A DNA stretch of 64,000 nucleotides from Flavobacterium glaciei (GTDB lineage Bacteria > Bacteroidota > Bacteroidia > Flavobacteriales > Flavobacteriaceae): the NCBI RefSeq assembly GCF_003350545.1, contig NZ_QQBA01000007.1, positions 62,001 to 126,000 of the forward strand. Reading direction: 5' to 3'. The notes beneath the pieces were generated by a model that was not told where the DNA came from, searched no databases, and saw nothing but the letters and a program-made list of their open reading frames with translations. The translations under genes and the position numbers were made by a program. Each line of letters starts with the position of its first letter. The stretch's first letter is position 1. Of this stretch, positions 44,064 to 52,230 are shown in pieces.

Positions 44064-44100
44064 AAAATCCCAAATTATCATTGTGATAATTTGGGATTCT
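44064..44100 (-). terminator. Terminator after galE
   Basis: A 15-bp stem (AATCCCAAATTATCA at 44066-44080 pairing with 44084-44098) followed on the minus strand by a T-run, 40 bases after the galE stop. Confidence 0.8.
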
Positions 44101-44137
44101 GTTTTTAAACTCGACGATAAAACCTAAACTCTGAATA

Positions 44138-45151
44138 CTAACTTCTGATTTTCTGTTCCCATTTCCAGGCGCTAGCCATCGCTTCTTCCAGTGAGGATTG
44201 TGCTTTCCATCCCAGAATATTGTTCGCTTTATCGGTATTGGCGTAAGCCGAAGTAATATCTCCTTCTCTACGACCTACAATCTTATAAGGCAGTTTTTTA
44301 CCACTCACTTTTTCGAAAGTATGAATAACCTCTAAAACTGAGCTTCCGGTTCCGGTTCCCAGATTAAAAGTCTCCACTTTGGCCGTATTTTTTTTGTTCA
44401 GTAAGCGTTGCAAGGCGATTACATGGGCTTTCGCCAAATCTACTACGTGAATATAATCGCGTATCGCTGTACCATCCGGAGTTGGGTAATCGTCTCCATA
44501 AACAGATAACTCTTTTCGTAATCCAAAACCAGTCTGAGTAATAAATGGCACTAAATTCTGAGGAATTCCAATAGGTAACTCTCCTATTTCAGTAGAAGGA
44601 TGTGCTCCAATAGGATTAAAATAACGAAGTAAAATAGCATTAACATTAGTCACTTTAGCTGTATCAATAATGATTTCCTCTCCTATTTGCTTTGTATTTC
44701 CATAAGGAGACATAGCCGTTTGAATCGAAGCATTTTCAGTTATCGGCATGGTTTCGGCTTGACCATAAACCGTACAAGAAGAACTAAAAATAAAGTTAGC
44801 CTCTGGTTTTTGCTGTAATTCCTGCAAAATATAAACCAAGGCATTGATATTGTTTTCATAATACAGCAAGGGATTTTCAACACTTTCGCCCACAGCCTTT
44901 GAAGCAGCAAAATGTATCACGCCTGAGATGTCATGATGTCTTTTAAAAAAATCTTGAACTTTTTCTTTTTCGCGCAAATCTAATTTTTCAAAAGCAGGAA
45001 TTTTTCCTGTAATATTCTGAATTCCATCTAACACATCCAAAGATGTATTCGATAAATTATCTACAACCAGTACATCAAAACCCTCATTTTGCAATTCGAC
45101 TACAGTATGCGAACCAATAAAACCTAAACCTCCTGTAACTAGTATTTTCAT
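44138..45151 (-). CDS. galE: UDP-glucose 4-epimerase
   Basis: Interconverts UDP-glucose and UDP-galactose in the cytoplasm. The 337-residue SDR-fold enzyme has the NAD motif TGGLGFIGSHT at 6-16, the Ser/Tyr/Lys site (FSSSCTVYG and SPYGNTKQIGE), and the nucleotide-sugar motifs RYFNPIGAHPSTEIGE and RDYIHVVDLAKAH. It follows the sugar aminotransferase gene by about 80 bases, separated by a hairpin, so both may feed nucleotide-sugar synthesis for surface polysaccharide or LPS. Confidence 0.95.
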   Translation of the reverse strand: MKILVTGGLGFIGSHTVVELQNEGFDVLVVDNLSNTSLDVLDGIQNITGKIPAFEKLDLREKEKVQDFFKRHHDISGVIHFAASKAVGESVENPLLYYENNINALVYILQELQQKPEANFIFSSSCTVYGQAETMPITENASIQTAMSPYGNTKQIGEEIIIDTAKVTNVNAILLRYFNPIGAHPSTEIGELPIGIPQNLVPFITQTGFGLRKELSVYGDDYPTPDGTAIRDYIHVVDLAKAHVIALQRLLNKKNTAKVETFNLGTGTGSSVLEVIHTFEKVSGKKLPYKIVGRREGDITSAYANTDKANNILGWKAQSSLEEAMASAWKWEQKIRS

Positions 45152-45200
45152 GTACTGTTTAATTTTGAATCAATATCTTATTGACTCGTTTTGTTTCATA

Positions 45201-45227
45201 AAAAAGACGCTAATCAAAGCGTCTTAA
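45201..45227 (-). terminator. Hairpin after the sugar aminotransferase
   Basis: Stem AAGACGC (45204-45210) / GCGTCTT (45219-45225) followed by six T on the minus strand; probably a terminator, perhaps partial. Confidence 0.65.
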
Positions 45228-45231
45228 TACT

Positions 45232-46362
45232 TTATTTTAAAAATTCTAAAACACTCGATGTAATGAATTCTATTTGCTCATCGTCTAACTCGGTGTGCAT
45301 TGGTAAAGAAAGCACTTCTTTAACCAACTGATTGGTTACCGGAAAATCTTCTTCTTTATACCTAGCATCAGCGTATGCTTTTTGCGAATGTAACGGAATT
45401 GGGTAATAAATGGCACAAGGAATGCCTTTATCTAATAAGTGTTGCATCAAACCATTTCTATCGGCATCTATAATTCGTAACGTATATTGATGAAAAACGT
45501 GACAGTCGCAAATATCACAAATGCTAGGTGCAATTATATTTTTATGCCCTTCAAAAGCGGCTGAATATTTACGTGCTGCATCTTGTCTGGCTTTTCCGTA
45601 TTGATCTAACAAGGGTAATTTAGCATTCAAAACTGCCGCTTGTATGCTGTCTAATCTTGAGTTTACACCCACAACATCGTGGTGGTATCGCTCATACATT
45701 CCGTGATTTACAATTCCGCGTAGTTTGTGAGCCAAAGCATCATCATTAGTAAAAATTGCTCCACCATCACCGTAACATCCTAAATTTTTAGACGGAAAAA
45801 ATGAAGTAGCACCTACATGTCCAATTGTTCCTGCTTTCTTTTTAGTTCCATCAGAGAATTTGCAATTAGCTCCAATAGCTTGTGCATTATCTTCAATTAC
45901 ATATAAATTATATTCTTTGGCAATAGCCATAATCGCTTCCATATTAGCGGCACGACCAAATAAATGAACCGGTACAATCGCTTTTGTTTTTGGCGTAATC
46001 GCTTTACGAATCCCATCAATAGAAATGTTCATGTTGAACATATCCACATCAACTAATACGGGTGTTAATTGCAACAAAGCAATTACTTCAACAGTGGCCG
46101 CAAAAGTAAAATCGGCAGTGATTACCTCATCGCCTGGCTTCAAATCCAATCCCATCATCGCAATTTGCAACGCATCAGTTCCATTAGCGCAAGGAATTAC
46201 GTGTTTTACATCCAAATATTCTTCTAAAGATTTTTGAAACTGATGAACTTGCGGTCCATTTATGTAGGTGTTAGTGTTTAAAACTTCCTGAATAGAACTA
46301 TTAATAGTTTCTTTTATTTTTTCATATTGACTTTTTAAGTCAACCATTTGGATTTTTTTCAT
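45232..46362 (-). CDS. DegT/DnrJ/EryC1/StrS family aminotransferase
   Basis: A 376-residue PLP enzyme that aminates nucleotide-linked keto-sugars for polysaccharide or LPS synthesis. Conserved segments: MVDLKSQYEKIK, INGPQVHQFQKSLEEYL, CANGTDALQIAMMGL, DEVITADFTFAATVEVI, PVHLFGRAANME, IEDNAQAIGA and Lys192 in FFPSKNLGCYGDGGA (PLP lysine). The substrate cannot be read; WecE-, PglE- or FdtB-like roles are all possible. It is transcribed toward galE. Confidence 0.92.
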   Translation of the reverse strand: MKKIQMVDLKSQYEKIKETINSSIQEVLNTNTYINGPQVHQFQKSLEEYLDVKHVIPCANGTDALQIAMMGLDLKPGDEVITADFTFAATVEVIALLQLTPVLVDVDMFNMNISIDGIRKAITPKTKAIVPVHLFGRAANMEAIMAIAKEYNLYVIEDNAQAIGANCKFSDGTKKKAGTIGHVGATSFFPSKNLGCYGDGGAIFTNDDALAHKLRGIVNHGMYERYHHDVVGVNSRLDSIQAAVLNAKLPLLDQYGKARQDAARKYSAAFEGHKNIIAPSICDICDCHVFHQYTLRIIDADRNGLMQHLLDKGIPCAIYYPIPLHSQKAYADARYKEEDFPVTNQLVKEVLSLPMHTELDDEQIEFITSSVLEFLK

Positions 46363-46588
46363 TGCATTTTTTTATTAATGTTCGAAAGATTACCGTTTAT
46401 AAACACATCAAATTCTTTCTTAAAACGAACAACAAAAATAGTTATTTATGAGTTGAAACCAATGCAACCCACAGTAAAAAAAGATAATATTCCTATGAAA
46501 TAAAAAGGGAGTTCCTGACAACCAAAATTTATATATTATTGCGGAAGAAATTAACCTAAAGAAAACGTATTTTAGCCCCAAAATTTCA

Positions 46589-47833
46589 ATGATGCTTTTT
46601 CTTTACAATTTAATTGTTCAAATTGTTGCGTTTTTATTAAAAATAGCAGCTCTTTTTAGTCCAAAAATGAAACTTTTTGTAGAAGGTCGCAAACCGGTTT
46701 TTACAACTTTGGAACAAAAAATTAAACCTACTGACGCAACAATCTGGTTTCACGCCGCCTCCTTGGGTGAGTATGAGCAAGGCTTGCCGGTAATCGAAAA
46801 AATAAAAGAGCAATTTCCTTCACACAAAATTATACTGACTTTTTTTTCCCCTTCAGGTTATGAAGTCCGAAAAAACAATACAGTTGCTGATGTTACGGTA
46901 TATTTGCCCTTGGATACCAAGAAAAATGCACAACAATTTCTAAAACTCCTTCATCCCGATTTAGTGTTTTTCATTAAATATGAGTATTGGCCAAATTATT
47001 TAGCTGAGCTCAAAAAATCAAATACAAAGACGTATTTAATCTCTGGAATTCTTAGAAAAAACCAACTATTTTTTAAATGGTACGGTGGCTTTTACAGAAA
47101 AGCTCTCGATGCCTTTACTTACTTTTTTGTACAAAATGAAACTTCAAAAAAACTATTACAACAAGTAGGCAAGACAAATGTTGCTGTTTCCGGAGACACC
47201 CGCTTTGATCGTGTGACCACAATTTTAGAAAAAGACAATTCCTTGAATTTTATTTCTCAGTTCAAAGACAACAAATTATCTGTTATAATAGGAAGTTCTT
47301 GGCCCAAAGACGAAAATTTATTAGTCGATTTTATCAATTCTAATACTTTAGGTGTCAAATTTATAATTGCACCTCATAATATCAATAAAGAACAAATACA
47401 GTCTTTAAAAAATTCAATTACAAAAAAAACAGTTTTATTCTCTGAAAAAGAAGCGGAAAATCTCGCTGATTTTGATGTTTTTATTATCGATACGATTGGT
47501 ATTTTGACTAAAATCTACAGTTATGCTGACATTGCTTATGTAGGTGGCGGTTTTGGAAAAACCGGCGTACATAATTTACTAGAACCTGCAACTTTTGGCG
47601 TTCCTATCCTCATTGGACCCAATTTCTCAAATTTTGCAGAAGCAACAGCACTAGTGAATATGGAAGCCTGTATTTCTATTAACAACTACAAAGAACTTGA
47701 AGAAGCGTTCAAAAATTTAATCCTAAATGATGATATTCGGGAAGAAAAAGGGCACATGTGCAGCACTTTTGTACAAATGAATAAAGGCGCTTCAGCCATT
47801 ATTCTGAAACACATCCTGAATGATTCAATTTAA
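46589..47833 (+). CDS. waaA: 3-deoxy-D-manno-octulosonic acid transferase
   Basis: Adds Kdo to lipid A precursor on the inner face of the cytoplasmic membrane. The 414-residue length and layout fit: one N-terminal hydrophobic anchor (LYNLIVQIVAFLLKIAALF), the GT30 donor-independent motif IWFHAASLGEYEQGLPVI with catalytic Glu61, KYEYWPNYL, QNETSKKLL, the VIGSSWPKDENLL strand of the C-terminal domain, and GGGFGKTGVHNLLEPATFGVP for CMP binding. A -7-like TATTTTAG is at 46568-46575. The following GNAT pseudogene overlaps its 3' end by 14 bases. Confidence 0.95.
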   Translation: MMLFLYNLIVQIVAFLLKIAALFSPKMKLFVEGRKPVFTTLEQKIKPTDATIWFHAASLGEYEQGLPVIEKIKEQFPSHKIILTFFSPSGYEVRKNNTVADVTVYLPLDTKKNAQQFLKLLHPDLVFFIKYEYWPNYLAELKKSNTKTYLISGILRKNQLFFKWYGGFYRKALDAFTYFFVQNETSKKLLQQVGKTNVAVSGDTRFDRVTTILEKDNSLNFISQFKDNKLSVIIGSSWPKDENLLVDFINSNTLGVKFIIAPHNINKEQIQSLKNSITKKTVLFSEKEAENLADFDVFIIDTIGILTKIYSYADIAYVGGGFGKTGVHNLLEPATFGVPILIGPNFSNFAEATALVNMEACISINNYKELEEAFKNLILNDDIREEKGHMCSTFVQMNKGASAIILKHILNDSI

Positions 47834-48276
47834 ACCCCTACAAATTTCTGATGTAGAGACGATTGTCACCCTGATAGAAGAGTTTTATGCGATTGACAAT
47901 TATCCTATTACTCTTGACGTTTCAAAAGCTTTATTTCTGGAATTTATTTCCAATGAAAATCTAGGAAAATCTAGGAAAATCTTGGCTTATTGAATCCGAT
48001 TACAAAATTGTTGGCTACATTATCTTAACCTTCGTTTTTAGTTTTGAATACCTAGGACGAATTGCTTTTTTAGACGAATTGTACGTGACCGAAACAGCCC
48101 GTGGCAAAGGCATTGGTAGCAAAGCCTTAGAGTTTGTAAAAGCCGAAAGCCATAAATTATCATTAAAACTGATCTATCTTGAGGTAGAACCACACAATAC
48201 GAAAGCTCAAAATTTGTATCTTGCACACGGTTTCGAAATGCATAATCGGAAATTAATGCGTCTTAAAACCAAATAA
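47820..48276 (+). pseudogene. GNAT acetyltransferase broken by a 10-bp tandem duplication
   Basis: The frame opens inside the waaA end (MIQFKPLQISDVETIVTLIE) and stops early. At 47961-47980 the ten bases CTAGGAAAAT occur twice in a row; removing one copy restores a single frame (NENLGKSWLIESDYKIVGY) that runs to 48276 through ELYVTETARGKGIGSKALEF, the acetyl-CoA pyrophosphate loop, and YLEVEPHNTKAQNLYLAHGF. The undamaged protein would be about 148 residues, the usual size of a GNAT enzyme. The second half alone (from 48079) lacks the N-terminal strands and is unlikely to work. The exact tandem copy suggests a recent slippage event that could revert. Confidence 0.85.
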
Positions 48277-48447
48277 AATTGCTGATAACACAATCAAACA
48301 TAGAGTTTTTAAAACTTTAACTAAGTCAATTCGTTTTTTAGATACCCGTTTAAGGGGAATTATTGACTCTAAAAAAGAAAGGTATCTATTTTTTGTTGTC
48401 TTTACAGCGACTTATCAAAAAAGAAACAGCACACTTAAACTTGTAAA

Positions 48448-48615
48448 ATGAAAACCAAAATATGTGAAATTTGCACAATTGCTGCTGATACGATGTTTCG
48501 GGTGCAAATAACAGCTGGGAAAAATTGGATATTTGTTTGCCAATCTTGCTGTGAAAAATCAAAATCATTGCCTCAGTATAAATATGGTGGCACGTGGAAA
48601 GGAAAACGCCACTAA
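48448..48615 (+). CDS. 55-residue zinc-ribbon-like miniprotein
   Basis: A small gene reading MKTKICEICTIAADTMFRVQ at the start, then WIFVCQSCCEKSKS and YKYGGTWKGKRH at the end. The two cysteine pairs (CxxC and CxxCC, 22 residues apart) form a zinc-ribbon pattern and the basic tail suggests nucleic acid or ribosome contact. I recall similar conserved small proteins in Flavobacteriia but know no function. It lies in an otherwise empty 380-base gap between the GNAT pseudogene and the S46 peptidase. Confidence 0.65.
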   Translation: MKTKICEICTIAADTMFRVQITAGKNWIFVCQSCCEKSKSLPQYKYGGTWKGKRH

Positions 48616-48692
48616 CACATTTTGTAATTCCATTATATCTAAAATAAATCATCAATTTGTATCACACTTTTCTCAAACTAAATTATATACTA

Positions 48693-50861
48693 ATGAAATT
48701 TTTAAAATTATTTTTATTACTATTTGTCATTCAAACACAAGCACAACAAGGCGGTATGTGGATTCCTTCATTGTTAAAAGGAATGAATGAAACCGAAATG
48801 AAAAATCTGGGCATGAAAATGTCAGTAAAGGACATTTACGATGTAAATCAATCCAGTATGAAAGATGCAGTACCCCATTTTAATGGAGGCTGCACCGCTG
48901 AAGTAATTTCGCCTAAAGGACTAATTTTGACCAATCACCATTGTGGTTTTTCACAGATTCAATCGCATTCTACCGTTGATCACGATTACCTAACAGATGG
49001 TTTTTGGGCTTACAAAATGGAAGACGAATTACCAAACGAAGATCTGACCGTAACTTTTATGGTAAAAATTGAAGATGTAACCTCTTTAGTTTTAGAAGGA
49101 ACCGCTTCTATAACCAGCGAAGCCGAAAAACAAAAGAAAATTCAAGAAAATATTACTGCATTATCAAACTCGTTACCAAAGGAAAATTGGCAAGAAAACA
49201 AAATTCGCACCTTTTATGAAGGCAATCAATACATGCTATTTGTAACGGAAACCTTTACAGATGTCCGCCTTGTTGGCGCACCACCATCCTCTATTGGAAA
49301 ATTTGGTTCCGATACTGACAACTGGGTTTGGCCGCGTCATACAGGAGATTTTTCGTTGTTTAGAATTTATGCTGACAAAAATAACCGTCCGGCTGCATAT
49401 TCTAAAGATAACGTGCCTTACACACCTAAACATTTCTTGCCGATTTCATTAGATGGTGTAGCCGAAGATGATTTTACACTAGTATTTGGCTATCCTGGAA
49501 AAACAAACGAATACTTACCATCTATAGCCATCGAGCAAATTGTAAACGAACTCAACCCTGCAAAAATTGAAATCAGGGACAAAGCCTTGAAAGTGGCCGA
49601 TGGTTTTATGCGAAAAGACAATGCTATCAAAATTCAATATGCTTCAAAATATGCAAGTATTGCTAATTATTGGAAAAAATGGATTGGCGAAACGCAAGGA
49701 CTAAAAAAATCAAATGCGATTGCTGTAAAAAAACAATCTGAAAAAGAATTCCAGCAAAAAATAGTAAAAGCAGGTAAAGAAAAAGAATATGGAACACTCT
49801 TAGCAGATTTCGACAAAAACTACACGGAAATCGGACCTTACGCTGTAGCAAGAGATTATTTTACAGAAGTAGTACTGCGCAATACTGAATTGCTAAGTAC
49901 GGCATACAAATTGTACCAATTAGAGAATGTTTACAAAACTAGAGGAGAGCAATCTTTCAATGACCGAAAAAACAATCTAATTATTGGATTAGCTGATTTT
50001 TATAAGAATTTTAATGCCACTGTTGATGAAAAGGTTTTTGAGCAATTAATTGAATTGTATGCAACAAAATCGCCTAAACAATTTTTACCACAAAGTTTAA
50101 CGAAAGTAAATGCTAAAAACTTAGCTTCGGAAATATATACCAAATCCAGACTTAAAAATTATGCAGGTCTAAAAGAATTATTAACCGGCGATGCACAAAC
50201 CGTTATAACAAGTTTAAACAATGACCCGGGTTTTATGCAGGTAAAAGAATTAGCTGATAAATATTCTAAAGAAGTTGCACCAAAATACGACGAAATCAAT
50301 TTAAAGATTACAGCACTACAACGCACCTATATGAAAGCACAATTGGAATTAAACAAAGACCTAAGAATTTTTCCAGATGCAAATAGCACTTTACGAATTA
50401 CGTATGGCAAAGTAAAAGGATACGAGCCAAAAGATGCTACGCTATATACACCAATTACTTATTTAGACGGCGTATTAGAGAAATACATCCCCGGAGATTA
50501 TGAATTTGATGTTCCAACCAAATTGATAGAACTATACAAAACCAAAGATTACGGAGCTTATGGCGAAAACGGAAAAATGCCTGTTAACTTTATCGGTACA
50601 AATCACACTACAGGGGGCAACTCCGGAAGTCCAGCGATAGATGCTTATGGGAACTTAATAGGCCTTAATTTTGATCGCGTTTGGGAAGGAACTATGAGTG
50701 ATATTTATTATGACCCAAGTATTTGCAGAAACATAATGGTAGACATACGTTACGTACTATTTATAATGGATAAATATGCCGGTGCAAAAAACTTGATAAA
50801 TGAGTTAAAACTGGTTCACCCGAAAAAAAGCAAACCTTTGAAAAAGAAAAACTTAAAGTAA
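48693..50861 (+). CDS. S46 family dipeptidyl-peptidase (DPP11-like)
   Basis: A 722-residue exported serine peptidase that releases dipeptides from oligopeptides in the periplasm. The start at 48693 gives signal peptide MKFLKLFLLLFVIQTQA; an ATG 36 bases earlier would bury it. The catalytic His is in LILTNHHCGFSQIQ, and the Ser in TTGGNSGSPAIDAYGN. Just after comes GLNFDRVWEGTMSDI: an Arg at this place marks the Asp/Glu-specific DPP11 branch, whereas DPP7 has Gly, so acidic specificity is likely. The C-terminal tail is lysine-rich. Products could be handled by cytoplasmic peptidase E (4513-5220), which cleaves aspartyl dipeptides; inference. Confidence 0.9.
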   Translation: MKFLKLFLLLFVIQTQAQQGGMWIPSLLKGMNETEMKNLGMKMSVKDIYDVNQSSMKDAVPHFNGGCTAEVISPKGLILTNHHCGFSQIQSHSTVDHDYLTDGFWAYKMEDELPNEDLTVTFMVKIEDVTSLVLEGTASITSEAEKQKKIQENITALSNSLPKENWQENKIRTFYEGNQYMLFVTETFTDVRLVGAPPSSIGKFGSDTDNWVWPRHTGDFSLFRIYADKNNRPAAYSKDNVPYTPKHFLPISLDGVAEDDFTLVFGYPGKTNEYLPSIAIEQIVNELNPAKIEIRDKALKVADGFMRKDNAIKIQYASKYASIANYWKKWIGETQGLKKSNAIAVKKQSEKEFQQKIVKAGKEKEYGTLLADFDKNYTEIGPYAVARDYFTEVVLRNTELLSTAYKLYQLENVYKTRGEQSFNDRKNNLIIGLADFYKNFNATVDEKVFEQLIELYATKSPKQFLPQSLTKVNAKNLASEIYTKSRLKNYAGLKELLTGDAQTVITSLNNDPGFMQVKELADKYSKEVAPKYDEINLKITALQRTYMKAQLELNKDLRIFPDANSTLRITYGKVKGYEPKDATLYTPITYLDGVLEKYIPGDYEFDVPTKLIELYKTKDYGAYGENGKMPVNFIGTNHTTGGNSGSPAIDAYGNLIGLNFDRVWEGTMSDIYYDPSICRNIMVDIRYVLFIMDKYAGAKNLINELKLVHPKKSKPLKKKNLK

Positions 50862-51005
50862 AATCAGGGACTCAACAACGACACAAAGTATTTGTTGCTT
50901 ATTTACCTTAATTGGCACAATAATTGACATTTGTTTCTGCGTTGACAAAAAATATTATTTTTAAAAAAAAAAAATAAAAAAATATTTTACATATTAAAAA
51001 ATTTA

Positions 51006-51013
51006 TATCTTTG
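51006..51013 (+). promoter_or_regulatory. -7 element for the repeat lipoprotein
   Basis: TATCTTTG, full match to TAnnTTTG, in an extremely AT-rich stretch 38 bases before the ATG; the context suggests strong expression. Confidence 0.65.
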
Positions 51014-51050
51014 CCACGAATTAATAATTAACCTTTTATATTAAATTAAG

Positions 51051-51278
51051 ATGAAAAAAGTATTTTTAAGTTTAGCTGCTGTTGCTGTATTGACTGTTGT
51101 ATCATGTAAAAAAGCTGACGCTCCTGCTGACGACGCTGCTGCTGTAGTTGATTCTGCTGCTGCTGTTGTTGATTCTGCTGCTGCTGTAGTTGATTCTGCT
51201 GCTGTTGTTGTTGATTCTGCTGCTGCTGTTGCTACTGAAGCTGCTGAAGTTGCTACTGAAGCTGCAAAAAATAATTAG
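51051..51278 (+). CDS. Small alanine-rich repeat lipoprotein
   Basis: A 75-residue lipoprotein: signal MKKVFLSLAAVAVLTVVSC with Cys19, then KKADAPADD and a run of heptads, AAAVVDS three times, AAVVVDS once, and then AAAVATEAAEVATEAAKNN. The repeats are encoded by four 21-base units (51135-51218) in which every alanine is GCT, so they arose by recent duplication. The heptad composition would favour helix formation. A consensus promoter and two good terminators flank it. Role unknown; an abundant envelope lipoprotein of structural type (as Lpp is in E. coli) is conceivable but unproven. Confidence 0.8.
   Translation: MKKVFLSLAAVAVLTVVSCKKADAPADDAAAVVDSAAAVVDSAAAVVDSAAVVVDSAAAVATEAAEVATEAAKNN
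51135..51218 (+). repeat. Four tandem 21-base coding repeats
   Basis: Units at 51135, 51156, 51177 and 51198, each encoding AAAVVDS or AAVVVDS, with only GTA/GTT and GCT/GTT changes between them. Confidence 0.85.
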
Positions 51279-51298
51279 AACTCAAATTCTAAAAATTT

Positions 51299-51332
51299 TA
51301 AAGCCATCCGCTATGCGAGATGGCTTTTTTAA
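51299..51332 (+). terminator. Terminator after the repeat lipoprotein
   Basis: Stem AAGCCATC (51301-51308) / GATGGCTT (51319-51326), extended by CGC/GCG, then six T. Confidence 0.85.
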
Positions 51333-51378
51333 TTGTAACATTTCCTGTTTTAAAAAAAGAAATGCACAAACAAAAAAA

Positions 51379-51418
51379 AGAGAGCCGTTAAATTAAAATT
51401 TAATGACTCTCTTTTTTT
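51379..51418. terminator. Second, bidirectional hairpin terminator
   Basis: Stem AAGAGAG / CTCTCTT with inner TTAAATT/AATTTAA pairing and T-run on both strands, between the lipoprotein gene and the convergent YegP-like gene. Confidence 0.7.
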
Positions 51419-51436
51419 ATAATAATCCAAAAACCT

Positions 51437-51784
51437 TTAATCCAAAAAAACAAAATCATTCCCAGAGAAATCTAATACTTCTGATTTTGAACCATACCGT
51501 ATAATTTCATCGATTCCTTTTTGCAAACGCAATGAAGTGGTATATTTTCTACTTGTTGCAAAATGATTTCCTTCTAACATTAATTTAAAATAAAATTTTC
51601 CACTGGAAGATTTAAATTTTAAAAATTCAGCAGATTCAATTGCTGCTTTAAATTTTTCAATATCATCTTCGCACTCAAACTTGAGCTCATAGCTTAAACT
51701 TGTAAAAACAACTTTTCCTTTTCTGGAAGTAAAAACAAATTTATACTCGTCGTTATATCGTTTACTAATTACAAAAGCACCCAT
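51437..51784 (-). CDS. YegP/DUF1508 family protein
   Basis: A 115-residue protein with the two-repeat YegP fold: repeat 1 FVISKRYNDEYKFVFTSRKG and repeat 2 SSSGKFYFKLMLEGNHFATS, each with a Ser/Tyr-rich strand ending in a basic turn. Family function is unknown; members are small cytoplasmic proteins, often stress-related by annotation. It is monocistronic and bounded by terminators on both sides. Confidence 0.82.
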   Translation of the reverse strand: MGAFVISKRYNDEYKFVFTSRKGKVVFTSLSYELKFECEDDIEKFKAAIESAEFLKFKSSSGKFYFKLMLEGNHFATSRKYTTSLRLQKGIDEIIRYGSKSEVLDFSGNDFVFLD

Positions 51785-51875
51785 TGTTTATTAAAATGAC
51801 AAAAATTAAAATTACAAATCACAAAAAAGTTGATATTGATTTCGATAGATTTGGTTTTACACAAAAAACCATAAA

Positions 51876-51905
51876 AAAAAGCCTCTTCAATTGAAGAGGC
51901 TTTAG
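51876..51905 (-). terminator. Terminator of the tRNA-Gly/tRNA-Leu transcript
   Basis: Perfect 10-bp stem GCCTCTTCAA / TTGAAGAGGC (51881-51900) followed on the minus strand by eight T. Confidence 0.85.
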
Positions 51906-51991
51906 TACTCAGAGCGGGACTTGAACCCGCACGAACATTGCTGTTCACTGGATTTTAAGTCCAGCGTGTCTACCAATTTCACCATCCGAGC
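51906..51991 (-). tRNA. tRNA-Leu (anticodon TAA)
   Basis: An 86-base class II tRNA: 5' GCTCGGATGGTGAAATTGGT, anticodon arm CTGGA-CTTAAAA-TCCAG with anticodon TAA, a long variable arm (GAACAGCAATGTTC region), and T arm GTTCAAGTCCC. The first pair of the acceptor stem is G-U. CCA is not encoded. Confidence 0.95.
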
Positions 51992-52006
51992 ATTATGTGG
52001 TGTTGG

Positions 52007-52079
52007 AGCGAAAAACGGGGCTCGAACCCGCGACCTCGACCTTGGCAAGGTCGCGCTCTACCAACTGAGCTATTTTCGC
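52007..52079 (-). tRNA. tRNA-Gly (anticodon GCC)
   Basis: A 73-base cloverleaf: 5' GCGAAAATAGCTCAGTTGG, anticodon loop TTGCCAA within GACC/GGTC, T arm GGTTCGAGCCC. The CCA end is encoded (tgg at 52004-52006). It precedes tRNA-Leu by about 15 bases in one transcript. Its acceptor and D arm resemble the tRNA-Gly(TCC) copies at 5272-5463. Confidence 0.95.
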
Positions 52080-52100
52080 ATTTTCAATTCTTAGAAAGAA

Positions 52101-52125
52101 CCGCAATACTTGTTCTGTATTGCGG
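52101..52125 (-). promoter_or_regulatory. Hairpin in the 5' leader of the tRNA-Gly/Leu transcript
   Basis: Perfect 9-bp stem CCGCAATAC / GTATTGCGG with a 7-base loop, located just after the promoter and 21 bases before the tRNA. It is not followed by a T-run. It may direct processing of the leader. Confidence 0.6.
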
Positions 52126-52128
52126 AGG

Positions 52129-52158
52129 CAAATTTAGGACATTTATTGAATTATACAA
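52129..52158 (-). promoter_or_regulatory. Promoter for the tRNA-Gly/tRNA-Leu transcript
   Basis: On the minus strand TTG (52158-52156), a 19-base spacer and TAAATTTG (52136-52129): the complete Bacteroidetes sigma pattern. Confidence 0.8.
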
Positions 52159-52230
52159 GCCTTTTTTACAAAAAAATTACATATTAAAGTTAATGTTCTG
52201 ATAACCTAAACTTTAAAAATAAATAAATTA

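Noticed and set aside
48310..48405. Inverted repeat AGATACC/GGTATCT as a mobile-element remnant
   Set aside because: Only seven paired bases around an AT-rich stretch; too weak to claim.
51135..51260. CRISPR-like or satellite repeat
   Set aside because: The 21-base repeats are in frame, contiguous, without spacers, and encode heptads of a lipoprotein.
51190..51396. 68-codon frame beginning with a long leucine run
   Set aside because: Shifted-frame reading of the GCT repeats of the lipoprotein gene, then across its terminator.
51995..52201. 68-codon plus-strand open frame
   Set aside because: Antisense of tRNA-Gly(GCC) and its promoter.
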